A DNA stretch of 64,000 nucleotides from Iris pallida. Lineage: Eukaryota > Streptophyta > Magnoliopsida > Asparagales > Iridaceae. The stretch spans positions 40,375,156 through 40,439,155 of the forward strand of contig JANAVB010015600.1 in the NCBI GenBank assembly GCA_029216955.1, written 5' to 3'. Made by a program: the position numbers and the translations under genes. Below the pieces are notes generated by a model, which did no database searches, was not told the origin of the DNA, and saw only the letters and a list, made by a program, of their open reading frames with translations. The stretch's first letter is position 1. Each line of letters opens with the position of its first letter. Positions 45,411 through 54,829 of this stretch are shown here, one piece after another.

Positions 45411-45682
45411 CTAATGAGAACCACGCAGCTCACGCAAACGCTCAGTGATACGATCACGCAACCACCTCGAATAAGCGGGATCTTTGGCATGAGGAGAGAT
45501 GTAGTCCCTTACAAGTGCTGCATGAACAGAACTCCCGGTCTCACTAGCTACCGTGCTGGATGAATAGAACTCACGGTCTCACTAGCTACCGGTGCCACTT
45601 TCTCCTTAACTGTAGGAGGAGCCAGCTCAGCATTCACTGTTTCCCTCAAACGACGTGCCGCTTCTCGGGTCATGGGTGCCAT
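45411..45682 (-). pseudogene. Broken relative of the 41539-41880 ORF
   Basis: Starts MAPMTREAARRLRETVNAEL on the minus strand at 45682. A tandem duplication of about 38 bp (GGTAGCTAGTGAGACCG unit, near 45535-45605) shifts the frame and creates a stop. The downstream frame continues RDYISPHAKDPAYSRWLRD and ends at TAG 45411. The start and Trp-containing end resemble the ORF at 41539-41880. Confidence 0.5.
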
Positions 45683-45807
45683 CTGGTAAGATCGATATTC
45701 ACAAATAATATAATTGTAACATAAACAAGCTAACTAAAGGAACCATCATATAATTTGAGTACATTTTCGAAAGCAGATAAAGTACAGAAAATTCGATTTT
45801 TTGCCAA

Positions 45808-46155
45808 GTGTGAGAACGGATAGCTCAGAACACAACCCAAGATTCATTCTAGCATACATTAGTGTGAATCATCTATGTTCTGTACATATGGTGTAGTATA
45901 TATTCTTATCGTATCTAGTATCTGAAGAATGTAACAGAATCAAGATGAACTCACATAATGTAATACTAAGACATCATCTACTACTATATAAGATATAGTG
46001 ATAGGTTGTCGTATCATCATTGCCGAAGGATGAGGGTCGGAGGACAGTCAACTTTATCTACGGCTACATAGTTTTTGCCTCGCCAGTCGAATGGCTGCAG
46101 GGACTATGTCCTGATCACCATGTCGTACCGTAGATTAATGCAAATAGAGCTGGAG
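45808..46155. repeat. Repeated block R, copy 3
   Basis: Starts GTGTGAGAACGGATAGCTC and ends with CCGTAGATTAATGCAAATAG. Same extent as copies 2 and 4. Confidence 0.88.
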
Positions 46156-46282
46156 CTGGAGCCAAAATATAGTACTACTTCACTATGTCGTATCATTTTA
46201 CTCTCTCACTCTCTCTCCTCCCCCCTCCGGCGCTCTCACTCTCTCCGGCGCTCTCACACTACTAATTTCTATGTGTTTTAAG

Positions 46283-46630
46283 TGTGAGAACGGATGGCTC
46301 AGAATACAACCCAAAATTCATTCTAGCATACATTAGTGTGAATCATCTATGTTCTGTACATATGGTGTAGTATATGTTCTTATCGTATCTAGTATCTGAA
46401 GGATATAACAGAATCAAGATGAACTCACATAATGTAATACTAAGACATCATCTACTACTATATAAGATATAGTGATAGGTTGTCGTATCATCATTGTCGA
46501 GGGATGAGGGTCGGAGGACAGTCAACTTTATCTACGGCTACATAGTTTCTGCCTCGCCAGTCGAATGGTTGCAGGGATTATGTCCTGATCACCATGTCGT
46601 ACCGTAGATTAATGCAAATAGAGCTGGAAA
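46283..46630. repeat. Repeated block R, copy 4
   Basis: Starts GTGTGAGAACGGATGGCTC and ends AATGCAAATAGAGCTGG, followed directly by a CACTA subterminal segment (CCGTCGCTAACCGGTCACTA) at 46629-46672 that copies 41105-41145. Confidence 0.88.
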
Positions 46631-46679
46631 AATCCGTCGCTAACCGGTCACTAGTCCGTCGCTAACTGAGATTGTCACA

Positions 46680-47069
46680 TACACATATGTATATCACAGT
46701 TAGATGTATAGATATATACATCTATATAGAAGCACACAACTGATATACTCTAAGGGTCGGTTTTCCAGGAAAAATTTCACTTATTCAGTAACTTTGGTGA
46801 AGCGAATGTCCCAAGGATATTCTTAACAAAGAAGGCAGATGAAGAACTCGCACTGTCCTTGAGACAGTGAACATATACACCATGAACCCAAACCCTATAT
46901 TCACATTTTCTAATCCAAACACCACCAAACTAATGGATAACACCCAATATGGATAACACATTATTTAGCCAATATATAAACTCAGATGAATTTGAGAAGC
47001 AAAGCCCCCTGCTGCCCCCGACCAAAGCCCGCCGACCCAAGCCCGCCGCCCAGCCCCCGACGCCCCCAC
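46680..47069. other. Non-coding CACTA B interior before Tat element 2
   Basis: AT-rich sequence without a gene, then a GC-rich end (46995-47069) made of AGCCCGCCGCCCAGCCCCCG units, the same minisatellite found at 54300-54650 on the other side of Tat element 2. Confidence 0.7.
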
Positions 47070-48180
47070 TGTTTTCTATAAATAAATTTCTTTATTTATT
47101 GTGTATCTGGGAAAATTACAACTGTGAGAATCTGATCTAGAAGACGATCACTTTATCCCTTGGACTATGCGAAGAAAAAAAGCTCTCAAAATTTTGACAG
47201 TAGATAACTATGTATCTGTACAATGAATGAGAAAAAGAACCCTATTTATAGAGTCAAAAATAATAACTGAAAAGATAACTGTCTTCACAGCCTGTGCTTA
47301 GTTGAAAATCACGCAGGATTTAACATACGCAAGGTTGTGAGCAGTTACTGGACATGGCCTGTAACTGTTGGACAGATGGCAATCATGCATGAGTCGTATG
47401 CAAGTTACAGGACACGCAGGCGAGAGATTAGTGGCATGGCTGCCACGTACTCCAATTTGATAAAATCCACGCAGACTTGTTGAAGACGAAATCCACGCAG
47501 ACTCGGGGTAGAAAGCTTCAAAATCCATGCAAACTTGGGGCATGAAGCTTCAGGATCCACGCAGACTTGAGGCAAAAAGTTTCAAAATCCACGCAGACTT
47601 GAAGAAGAAAACTTCAGAATCCACGCAGATTTGAGGAAAAGCTCAAAATACACGCAGACTTGAGATAGGACTGCCAGCTGTCTTGATTCAGCGTGCCTCG
47701 ACTGACATAAAATCTCTGACAGTGATTGCTTTTGTCAGTCGTATTAAATGACAAGAAGCTCTTTTGGTACGCCAACTTGACGAAGGTTGAGTCTTGCTGA
47801 AGAAGATTTCAAAAATCATGCAATAGACGGCTGTGATCTCTCGAATTCTGTGCATACGTGGCATACGAAGAGACATTCTTCGACTGTTGTGCTGTCAGTC
47901 ATAATTACTCTCTAACAAATGATGAGCTGTCTCCCCAGCGTGATTTGTAAATATTATCTGGATCAACTGAGTGTGACTTTTGACTCTGTCCTGATCAACT
48001 CAGCGTGACTGTCATTTTTAAAGGCCTACACCCGCCCCAAGCCAAGATCAAACTATTATCGGCAGTATGACACATATGGCGTGAGGGAAATAGAAGAGTT
48101 TTTGAAGGCATATCCATGACTATTCATGGGATTTTAAACAACATTGATACGGATGCTAACCTCATGGGAGGATAACAACA
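47070..48180 (-). repeat. 3' LTR of Tat element 2
   Basis: About 1.11 kb, matching 52799-53909 with few differences. It contains a TATA box on the minus strand (47250-47242) and the TCCACGCAGACTTG array at about 47463-47665. Its first bases on the minus strand are preceded by a 17-base near-duplicate of themselves (ATGTTGTTATCCTCTAC), and the gag-protease ORF runs into it. Confidence 0.92.
47460..47665. repeat. TCCACGCAGACTTG array, 3' LTR of Tat 2
   Basis: About seven copies of AATCCACGCAGACTTG or close variants, spaced about 30-35 bases, often preceded by AAGCTTCA. The matching array in the 5' LTR is at 53190-53395. Confidence 0.9.
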
Positions 48181-51100
48181 TGTAGAGGATAACAACATGG
48201 GATTTGTATCCCAACTGGAATTAGCAGAGTATCATATTTCATATGTGGAGATGCAGGAATTGCAGTACGCCCACTGACAGGAATAATCATTGTGTCTTGA
48301 GCAAATGACTGAGGTAACGAAGAAATCCGTCCACTCACCGGAATGATGAAAGAACCTTCTTCAAAGAGTTTGGGAGATTGTTGCTGAGTAGTTCGACCTT
48401 TAACAGGAATTATTAAGGTCTCACTTTGTGAATCCTCTTTCTCCATAGCTTGTATAACCCTTGTATACTCTTTTTTGTACATTCGGGAATCATTGAAATA
48501 AGCTTCGACCCCATGGAAGGAATTTATATCAGCAACTTCTTTTTGTACTCTTCCATTGCTATCAATGTATTTAAAACACTGATGAAGAATAGAAGGCACC
48601 ACATTATTTTCATGAAGAAAGGGCTTCCCCAGAAGAAGATTATAGGATCCCACGATCTCGATCACATAGAAAGTGACTTTGGATCTGAAATCACCTATTT
48701 GAAGCTTCAGATGAATCTTTCCCAAAGGCTCGCTTCGGCTTTGATTGAATCCCAGGATAGTAGTAACCGTCTTAGAGAGTTTGTGAAGAGGGATTTTTAG
48801 TTCATCCAATAAACTCTTTGGCATTATGCTTATAGCAGACCCTAGATCAATGAGGATACGATCTATCTTTATTGTATCGATATAACCGGTGTAGTAGAGA
48901 GGCCGATCATGTCGATTATCCTCCAGTAGCATGTCGTCTTGTGTAAAGGTGATATTTGGGATAATCTCCAATACACTGTTGCAATGTAAGCAAGTGGCAG
49001 GTTCTGCATCTGGCTTCTTTAATTGTGCAAAACAAGAATCAGCTTGTAGAAGTGCTTCACTTAATGTCTCTCGAGTCTCTTTGGAAAGACGTAGAAGTTC
49101 AAAGAGGGACATTCTAGCTGGAGTATTAGCAAGCTGAGCTAAAATGTCGAAATTATAAGGCTTCTGAAGTCCAAGAGGAGAGGACTTCTTGATTGGCTTA
49201 TCAAACCGAGCATGTTGTTTGCCTTTCTCCAGAGCTGTAGGCTTGGGAGGAACAGGTTCAGTGGATGATTTTTCTTCAGGAGGAACATTAGAAGCATCTT
49301 TATCAGCTGGAGGGATATCAAGAGGATCCTCAGGATTCTTGGAATAATCCTTTAGATAAGGTTTCCCCGTTCGAGTAGCACTAATAAGTGCTTCTTCTTT
49401 CTCTTTTGGCTCTGTGTCATGAATAGATCCAAGAGAAGTCATATGACATGACTTAATCTTTCCAGCCTTTTTGGACTTTCGAGAAGTAGTCTTTTGAGGA
49501 GAAGGCGATTCAAAATCTACCACTAGATCAGGATGGATCCACATGATTTTCCCTGTTTCCAAAGTGATTGGCACTAATCCTTCAGACTGTGGTGGAGGAA
49601 TGTTCACTATCTCAAGAGTTGCCTTGGGAATAGGAACGATCCCACTTTCAAGGAGTTGAGGAGAGAAATCTTCGAATTGCATAAAGACGACGTTGGAGGT
49701 GACGGTCTTCTCTTTTGGAGTAAGAGAGATAGCTCCAGATTTAATCATTTCTTGGATCTTTCCTTTCAGTACATAACATGTACGAATTGTGTGACCCAAT
49801 ATTCTGTGATATGGGCAGTATTTGGGATGATCTGTTTTACCAGCTTCATCAGGTTTCTTGATCTCAGGTAATTGTATCTTATTACCTTTCAGCAGACATT
49901 CAAAGATACCAAGGACATCATCGTCATCGAAAGAGTATTCTTCTTTGGGGCGAGGTGTTCTTGGTTGTTGAGTTGTAGGAGTTTGAACAGTTGATACATC
50001 TTTACTCTGAAGATTAACTTCAAGAGTTTCTTTTCCCTTGCGAGCATTATTTTCATTGTTAGTACCTTGACCTGTTTCTTTAGGAGTCATCTGCACTCCT
50101 AAACCTTTGAAGGTTTCAGCACTAATTTTTGCGGCCTTGGCACTAACTATGAAAGAAGGACAGTCTTGGAATTGAGTGGATCCTGTCCACATGCTGATGA
50201 TTGGCAACAAGTTTGATTTGCATGTATCGATGGTGACAGCATCAGGAGTTCCAAGAGGCATTTTCAGAGCTTCTCTTCGAAACCGTTCAATGTACTCTTC
50301 TGTAGTTTCATTATTTTTCTGCTTGATTCTAATAAGAGCAGACATAGTCATGTCATTGAGCCCTTCATAGAACCGTTCAAGAAATATCTGTTTGAAAACA
50401 AAAAATGAGGTAATGCTCCCATCTGGGAGACTTCTATACCATTCATAAGCCGTTCCCATGAGACATCCAACAAACACCCGAGTAAGGAGGGCGTCACTTG
50501 GTTGCAGCTGATCAGTCATCACTTCAAAGTGATTAATAAACTGACTTAGAGAAGTGGTTCCATCATAGAATGAGATAGTAGGAGGCTTGTATTTAGGAGG
50601 ATACAATACTTGCTTCCATTCTATCGGATAAGGTTGTTTGATGCCTAACCTTTGTAAACCATCTTTCTGTTTGAATGCCTCGAATTGAGTTTTGAGATTC
50701 CTTAATTCTTTATTAACAACTCCGAAAGATTGTGGAGTTATAACTTGTAGAGAATAGTTGGGAGGAGGAACAGCATTGTAAGCACTACCCCCAGCTCCAC
50801 AGAGACTAGGGTTTGGTTGAGCTGGTCCAGGAGTATTGGATTGTACTGCTGGAGGAACTTGTACTGGACTCATATCAGTGTCAGTTGGTATGGCATCTGG
50901 TACAGTCTGTCGATTTTGCATCTGTGTTGCCATGAGTTCATACATCGACTTCATAGTATCAGCCATAGACTTCATTTGTTGTTCTAAAGAAGCAATTCTT
51001 TGATCTTGAGGAGTCAAGGAAGAAGAAGGTTCATCAGTATTCCCATCAACCATATAAGTCGTGACTGTACGAGGAATTATTGATGAACTGGTGGATGTTG

Positions 51101-52022
51101 TTTGTTCTGAATTATTGCTTTGTGCATCAAAGTCAATTATAGGAGAACTACTCCCAGTAGGAAGAGGTGTGAAGTTAGATTCTCCAAGGAATTCAGAATC
51201 ATCTTCAGAGATCAAATTTCTTTGATTAGAGGCCAGGACTCTTGCTCTGGTATTTCTATATACTCCATCTGGACTATCAACTCTACCCCCAGCATCCCGA
51301 GAGGTCATATTGACAGAAGCAAACAAAGGCTCGTCTTCATCAGGCATAGGTTCACACTGAATCCGATTGAAGACAGATTGTCGTTTTGTTTGACATCTGC
51401 ATTGCATTGTGACTCTTAGCTGGAAGTCACATTCATGATCAACATGGTCATAAGCCATTGATTGACATCTGCATTGAATTATGACTCTTGGATAGAAGTC
51501 ACATTCAGCATGGTTCTTTGTCACAGAATTACTCCTCCTTTTCTGTTGAAGATATTCTCGTAAATCTGTTTGTGAATATTGAGGAGTATATTTCCTGTTC
51601 TTGGGTCTTGATGGCTCTTGATTATATAGAGAATAATTAATATGAGCCACATAATTTCTTGCATACTCTGTATCCGGATCTTTTATCCTTGTTTCCAACT
51701 GGTATGGTTTCTTAACACCAGAAGTGTTAATTTTTGTTCTTAGATCAGTTGGAGATAACACATTGGTTTTGGAAACATGGAGTTTTCCTTCTATTGATCT
51801 GGATATTTGCAGAGAAGGAAGAGTTGAACCACCCCCTTGATTAGGAGTTGGTAACAGACCTTTTCTAGACAAATTCTGTGCCCAATTCGAAGAAGTCATA
51901 GAAGAAGACATTAAGGAATGTTTCTTCTTAGACTCATTCAAGTTTTGAGACATAGAATGTCCAGAAGGAAGAGTAGTCAAAAGACCATCTCCTTTTCTTT
52001 GACTAACAAAATTGTCAGTCAA
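48162..52022 (-). CDS. Tat 2 gag-protease polyprotein
   Basis: A long frame of 1286 codons counted from the TTG at 52022; it is open further upstream as far as the TAA at 52067-52065, so the true start is probably in ORF1. The N-terminal third is hydrophilic, with a coiled segment (ASLEQQMKSMADTMKSMYEL). The gag core lies at about residues 465-610 (AYEWYRSLPDGSITSF, RFRREALKMPLG). A CHHC-type knuckle, CPYHRILGHTIRTC, is near 740, and a protease-like domain near 1035-1150 has RILIDLGSAISIMPKS and YNLLLGKPFL. The active-site motif is DLG, not DSG; D-x-G variants recur in Tat/Athila proteins, so this alone does not prove inactivity. The end carries four repeats of (I/L)IPV(K/S)GR type. No RT follows. 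Confidence 0.9.
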   Translation of the reverse strand: MTDNFVSQRKGDGLLTTLPSGHSMSQNLNESKKKHSLMSSSMTSSNWAQNLSRKGLLPTPNQGGGSTLPSLQISRSIEGKLHVSKTNVLSPTDLRTKINTSGVKKPYQLETRIKDPDTEYARNYVAHINYSLYNQEPSRPKNRKYTPQYSQTDLREYLQQKRRSNSVTKNHAECDFYPRVIIQCRCQSMAYDHVDHECDFQLRVTMQCRCQTKRQSVFNRIQCEPMPDEDEPLFASVNMTSRDAGGRVDSPDGVYRNTRARVLASNQRNLISEDDSEFLGESNFTPLPTGSSSPIIDFDAQSNNSEQTTSTSSSIIPRTVTTYMVDGNTDEPSSSLTPQDQRIASLEQQMKSMADTMKSMYELMATQMQNRQTVPDAIPTDTDMSPVQVPPAVQSNTPGPAQPNPSLCGAGGSAYNAVPPPNYSLQVITPQSFGVVNKELRNLKTQFEAFKQKDGLQRLGIKQPYPIEWKQVLYPPKYKPPTISFYDGTTSLSQFINHFEVMTDQLQPSDALLTRVFVGCLMGTAYEWYRSLPDGSITSFFVFKQIFLERFYEGLNDMTMSALIRIKQKNNETTEEYIERFRREALKMPLGTPDAVTIDTCKSNLLPIISMWTGSTQFQDCPSFIVSAKAAKISAETFKGLGVQMTPKETGQGTNNENNARKGKETLEVNLQSKDVSTVQTPTTQQPRTPRPKEEYSFDDDDVLGIFECLLKGNKIQLPEIKKPDEAGKTDHPKYCPYHRILGHTIRTCYVLKGKIQEMIKSGAISLTPKEKTVTSNVVFMQFEDFSPQLLESGIVPIPKATLEIVNIPPPQSEGLVPITLETGKIMWIHPDLVVDFESPSPQKTTSRKSKKAGKIKSCHMTSLGSIHDTEPKEKEEALISATRTGKPYLKDYSKNPEDPLDIPPADKDASNVPPEEKSSTEPVPPKPTALEKGKQHARFDKPIKKSSPLGLQKPYNFDILAQLANTPARMSLFELLRLSKETRETLSEALLQADSCFAQLKKPDAEPATCLHCNSVLEIIPNITFTQDDMLLEDNRHDRPLYYTGYIDTIKIDRILIDLGSAISIMPKSLLDELKIPLHKLSKTVTTILGFNQSRSEPLGKIHLKLQIGDFRSKVTFYVIEIVGSYNLLLGKPFLHENNVVPSILHQCFKYIDSNGRVQKEVADINSFHGVEAYFNDSRMYKKEYTRVIQAMEKEDSQSETLIIPVKGRTTQQQSPKLFEEGSFIIPVSGRISSLPQSFAQDTMIIPVSGRTAIPASPHMKYDTLLIPVGIQIPCCYPLHVVILP

Positions 52023-52064
52023 AGCTGTTCCTGAAGTAAAGACTACAGGAGCAGAAGAAACAAC

Positions 52065-52809
52065 TTAAGAGTTATTCCTTTTCGAAGGGACTTTGTGTGG
52101 AAGACGACCCCCAGTTCTAGTAGAACTTGTCAAAGAAGAAGAGATAGCTAAAGAGCTATTCTTTTTAGATGAAATACACGCTGAAACAGGCTTGGTTAAA
52201 GAACCAGTGCTGTTGGCGTGACTTTTGACTTTGGAAATACACGCTGGAACAGATTTGGCTAAGGAGCCAATATTGTTAGCGTGATTGTTGATTTTAGAAT
52301 TACACACTGGAACAGACTTGGCTAAGGAACCAGTGCTGTCAGCGTGACTTTTGAGGTTGAAATTGCACGCTAACAGATTTGGCTAAGGAGCCAGTACTGT
52401 CAGCGTGACTTTCAACTTTGGAGACACACACTGGAACAGATTTGGCTAAGGAGCCAGTACTGTTAGCATGATCTTTGTTTGCTGTCATCTTCGAGCGCAC
52501 AAGAGTGTGCGTGCTTACAGTAGAGTTCTTGCCAGTGTTAGGAGTAGATACTGTGGCAGAGACTTCACCATTGGCGGCCAACTGATTCTTAGGGACATAG
52601 ACAGAGTGCCCCTTCGACTTGGCAGCGATGATGGAGGCTGCAGTGGGCTTACCACTCTTAGCCCGCTGCATTTCTTCATAGGCGAGTTGATCGAATTGGA
52701 TCGTCATCACCTTCTTCGTCGAGCCGATTGACGAAGTTTCGCATTGAGTTGTTGCCATCTCAGAAGAGGAGATGGTTTTCCCCAGCAGAGTCGCCAATTT
52801 ATTTTCCAT
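52065..52809 (-). pseudogene. Tat 2 ORF1 with 20-26 residue tandem repeats
   Basis: Starts at ATG 52809, in the last bases of the LTR; the primer site is translated as LATLLGK. After IGSTKKVMTIQFDQLAYEEM, shared with Tat 1, come at least four repeats of the type ANSTGSLAKSVPVCVSKVES. A two-base loss near 52371, seen by comparing repeats (CGCTAACAG versus CGCTGGAACAG), shifts the frame; the second half (52307-52065) ends at TAA 52067-52065. That stop is directly in frame with the gag-protease ORF, so ORF1 and gag were probably one reading frame. Confidence 0.72.
52780..52796 (-). promoter_or_regulatory. Primer binding site of Tat element 2
   Basis: On the minus strand TGGCGACTCTGCTGGGG, identical to the site of Tat element 1 over 17 bases. 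It lies a few bases after the 5' LTR. Confidence 0.85.
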
Positions 52810-53909
52810 AAATAAATTCCTTTATTTATTGTGTATCTGGGAAAATTACAACTGTGGGAATCTGATCTAGAAGACGATCACTTTATCCCTTGGACTATGC
52901 GAAGAAGAAAAGCTCTCAAAATTTTGACAGTAGATAACTATGTATCTGTACAATAAATGAGAAAAAGAACCCTATTTATAGAGTCAAAAATAATAACTGA
53001 AAAGATAACTGTCTTCACAGCCTGTGCTTAGTTGAAAATCACGCAGGATTTAACATACGCAAGGTTGTGAGCAGTTACTGGACGTGGCCTGTAACTGTTG
53101 GACACATGGCAATCATGCATGAGTCGTGTGCAAGTTACAGGACACGCAGGCGAGAGATCAGTGGCATGGCTGCCACGTACTCCAATTTGATGAAATCCAC
53201 GCAGACTTGTTGAAGACGAAATCCACGCAGACTCGGGATAGAAAGCTTCAAAATCCACGCAAACTTGGGGCAAGAAGCTTCAGGATCCACGCAGACTTGA
53301 GGCAAAAAGCTTCAAAATCCACGCAGACTTGAAGAAGAAAACTTCAGAATCCACGCAGATTTGAGGGAAAGCTCAAAATACATGCAGACTTGAGATAGGA
53401 CTGCCAGCTGTCTTGATTCAGCGTGCCTCGACTGACAACGAATCTCTGACAGTGATTGCTTTTGTCAGTCGTATTAAATGACAAAAAGCTCTTTTGGTAC
53501 GCCAACTTGACGAAGGTTGAGTCTTGCTGAAAAAGATTTCGAAAATCACGCAATAGACGGCTGTGATCTCTCAAATTCTATGCATACGTAGCATACGAAG
53601 AGACATTCTTCGACTGTTGTGCTGTTAGTCATAATTACTCTCTGACAAATGATGAGCTGTCTCCCCAGCGTGATTTGTAAATATTGTCTGGATCAACTGA
53701 GCGTGACTTTTGACTCTGTCCTGATCAACTCAGCGTGACTGTCATTTTTAAAGCCTACACCCGCCCCAAGCCAAGATCAAACTATTATCGGCAGTATGAC
53801 ACATATGGCGTGAGGGAAATAGAAGAGTTTTTGAAGGCATATCCTTGACTATTCATGGGATTTTAAACAACATTGATACGGATGCTAACCTCATGGGAGG
53901 ATAACAACA
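52799..53909 (-). repeat. 5' LTR of Tat element 2
   Basis: Begins TGTTGTTATCCTCCC on the minus strand at 53909 and ends near GGAAAATA before the primer site. The TATA box is at 52980-52972 (minus). It contains CAGCGTGACTT motifs near 53670-53745 and the TCCACGCAGACTTG array (53190-53395). Confidence 0.92.
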
Positions 53910-53992
53910 TGTAGTGCTTATAGCTTGTAGTGTATTGCTATGGGTTGTAACCAGTAGTCTTTTCATTTTTTGAATAAAAGTACCCTTTTCTT

Positions 53993-54033
<41 letters not shown>

Positions 54034-54119
54034 GACTTGTAAAGAAATCTTCAGGATTTGAGCAAAGTAGTTCGGTTGCATATATATATGAAGAGTGCTT
54101 ATGGCTATGCGTCGGTTGC

Positions 54120-54179
<60 letters not shown>

Positions 54180-54260
54180 CAGTTCAATAGAAGAGCAGGG
54201 AATGGACTCCTGCTAAGTTTGAATAAATTTTAGAGACCACATGAAATCGGAAGTGAGCCT
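53910..54260. repeat. AT-rich stretch with (TA)n and (TG)n microsatellites
   Basis: (TA)n at about 53995-54031, TATA/(TG)n at about 54119-54178, and a TTTTTTGAATAAAAGTACCC stretch near 53969 resembling the polyadenylation part of an LTR. No gene. It separates Tat element 2 from the GC-rich minisatellite. Confidence 0.75.
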
Positions 54261-54269
54261 TAGCCACTT

Positions 54270-54660
54270 GACCCCCGCAGCCCCGCCACCCACAACCCCC
54301 CGCCCACCGCAGCCCCCCACCGCCCAGCCCCCGACGCCCCCGCCCCAAGCCCGCCGCCCAGCCCCGACGCCCCCGCCCCAAGCCCGCCGCCCAGCCCCCG
54401 ACGCCCCCGCTCCAAGCCAGCCGCCCAGTCCCCGACGCCCCCGCCCCAAGCCCGCCGCCCAGCCCCCGACGCCCCCGCCCCAAACCCGCCGCCCAGCCCC
54501 CGACGCCCACGCCCCAAGCCCGCCGTCCAGCCCCCGACGCCCCCGCCCCATGCCTGCCGTCCCCGTAGCCCCGCCACCCATAACCCCCTGCCCCCAGCCG
54601 CCCCCCCGCCGCCCAGCCGCCGACCACCCGCCCCAAGCCCGCAGCCCCCGCTGCCCCTAC
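54270..54660. repeat. GC-rich minisatellite, unit about 34 bp
   Basis: Seven or more copies of a unit containing CCCAAGCCCGCCGCCCAGCC followed by CCCGACGCCCCCGC. The long frames in both directions (Pro/Ala-rich or Gly/Ala/Trp-rich) are products of the repeat and not credible genes. The same unit borders Tat element 2 on its left at 46995-47069. Confidence 0.9.
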
Positions 54661-54667
54661 GATACCG

Positions 54668-54780
54668 CGAGAGAGAGAGAGAGAGAGGGGATTAACTTCG
54701 GGAGAGAGAGAGGAGAGGACGCCGACACCGATCACCGAAGCCGCGGGAGAGAGAGAGAGAGAGAGGAGAGTGAATTTGTG
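54668..54780. repeat. GA microsatellites
   Basis: Three GAGAGAGA runs at about 54669-54688, 54702-54716 and 54747-54768, separated by GC-rich sequence (GACGCCGACACCGATCACCG). Confidence 0.9.
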
Positions 54781-54829
54781 GGGAATGCGAAAAGTTCCTC
54801 CCGCCGTTTCAATTTAAGTCTGGAACATA

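Larger units (their letters stand above)
47070..53909 (-). mobile_element. Tat/Ogre-like element 2, gag-protease only
   Basis: On the minus strand: 5' LTR (53909 to about 52800), tRNA-Arg-type primer site (52796-52780), ORF1 (52809-52065), gag-protease ORF (52022-48162), 3' LTR (48180-47070). The LTRs start TGTTGTTATCC and are nearly identical. There is no reverse transcriptase, RNase H or integrase, and no polypurine tract before the 3' LTR. The flanks (CCCAC and TGTAG) do not form a target duplication. It is a non-autonomous derivative. Confidence 0.9.

Noticed and set aside
47298..47543. 81-codon minus-strand frame in Tat 2 LTR (also at 53028-53273)
   Set aside because: Repeated only because it lies in both LTRs; made of the TCCACGCAGACTTG array.
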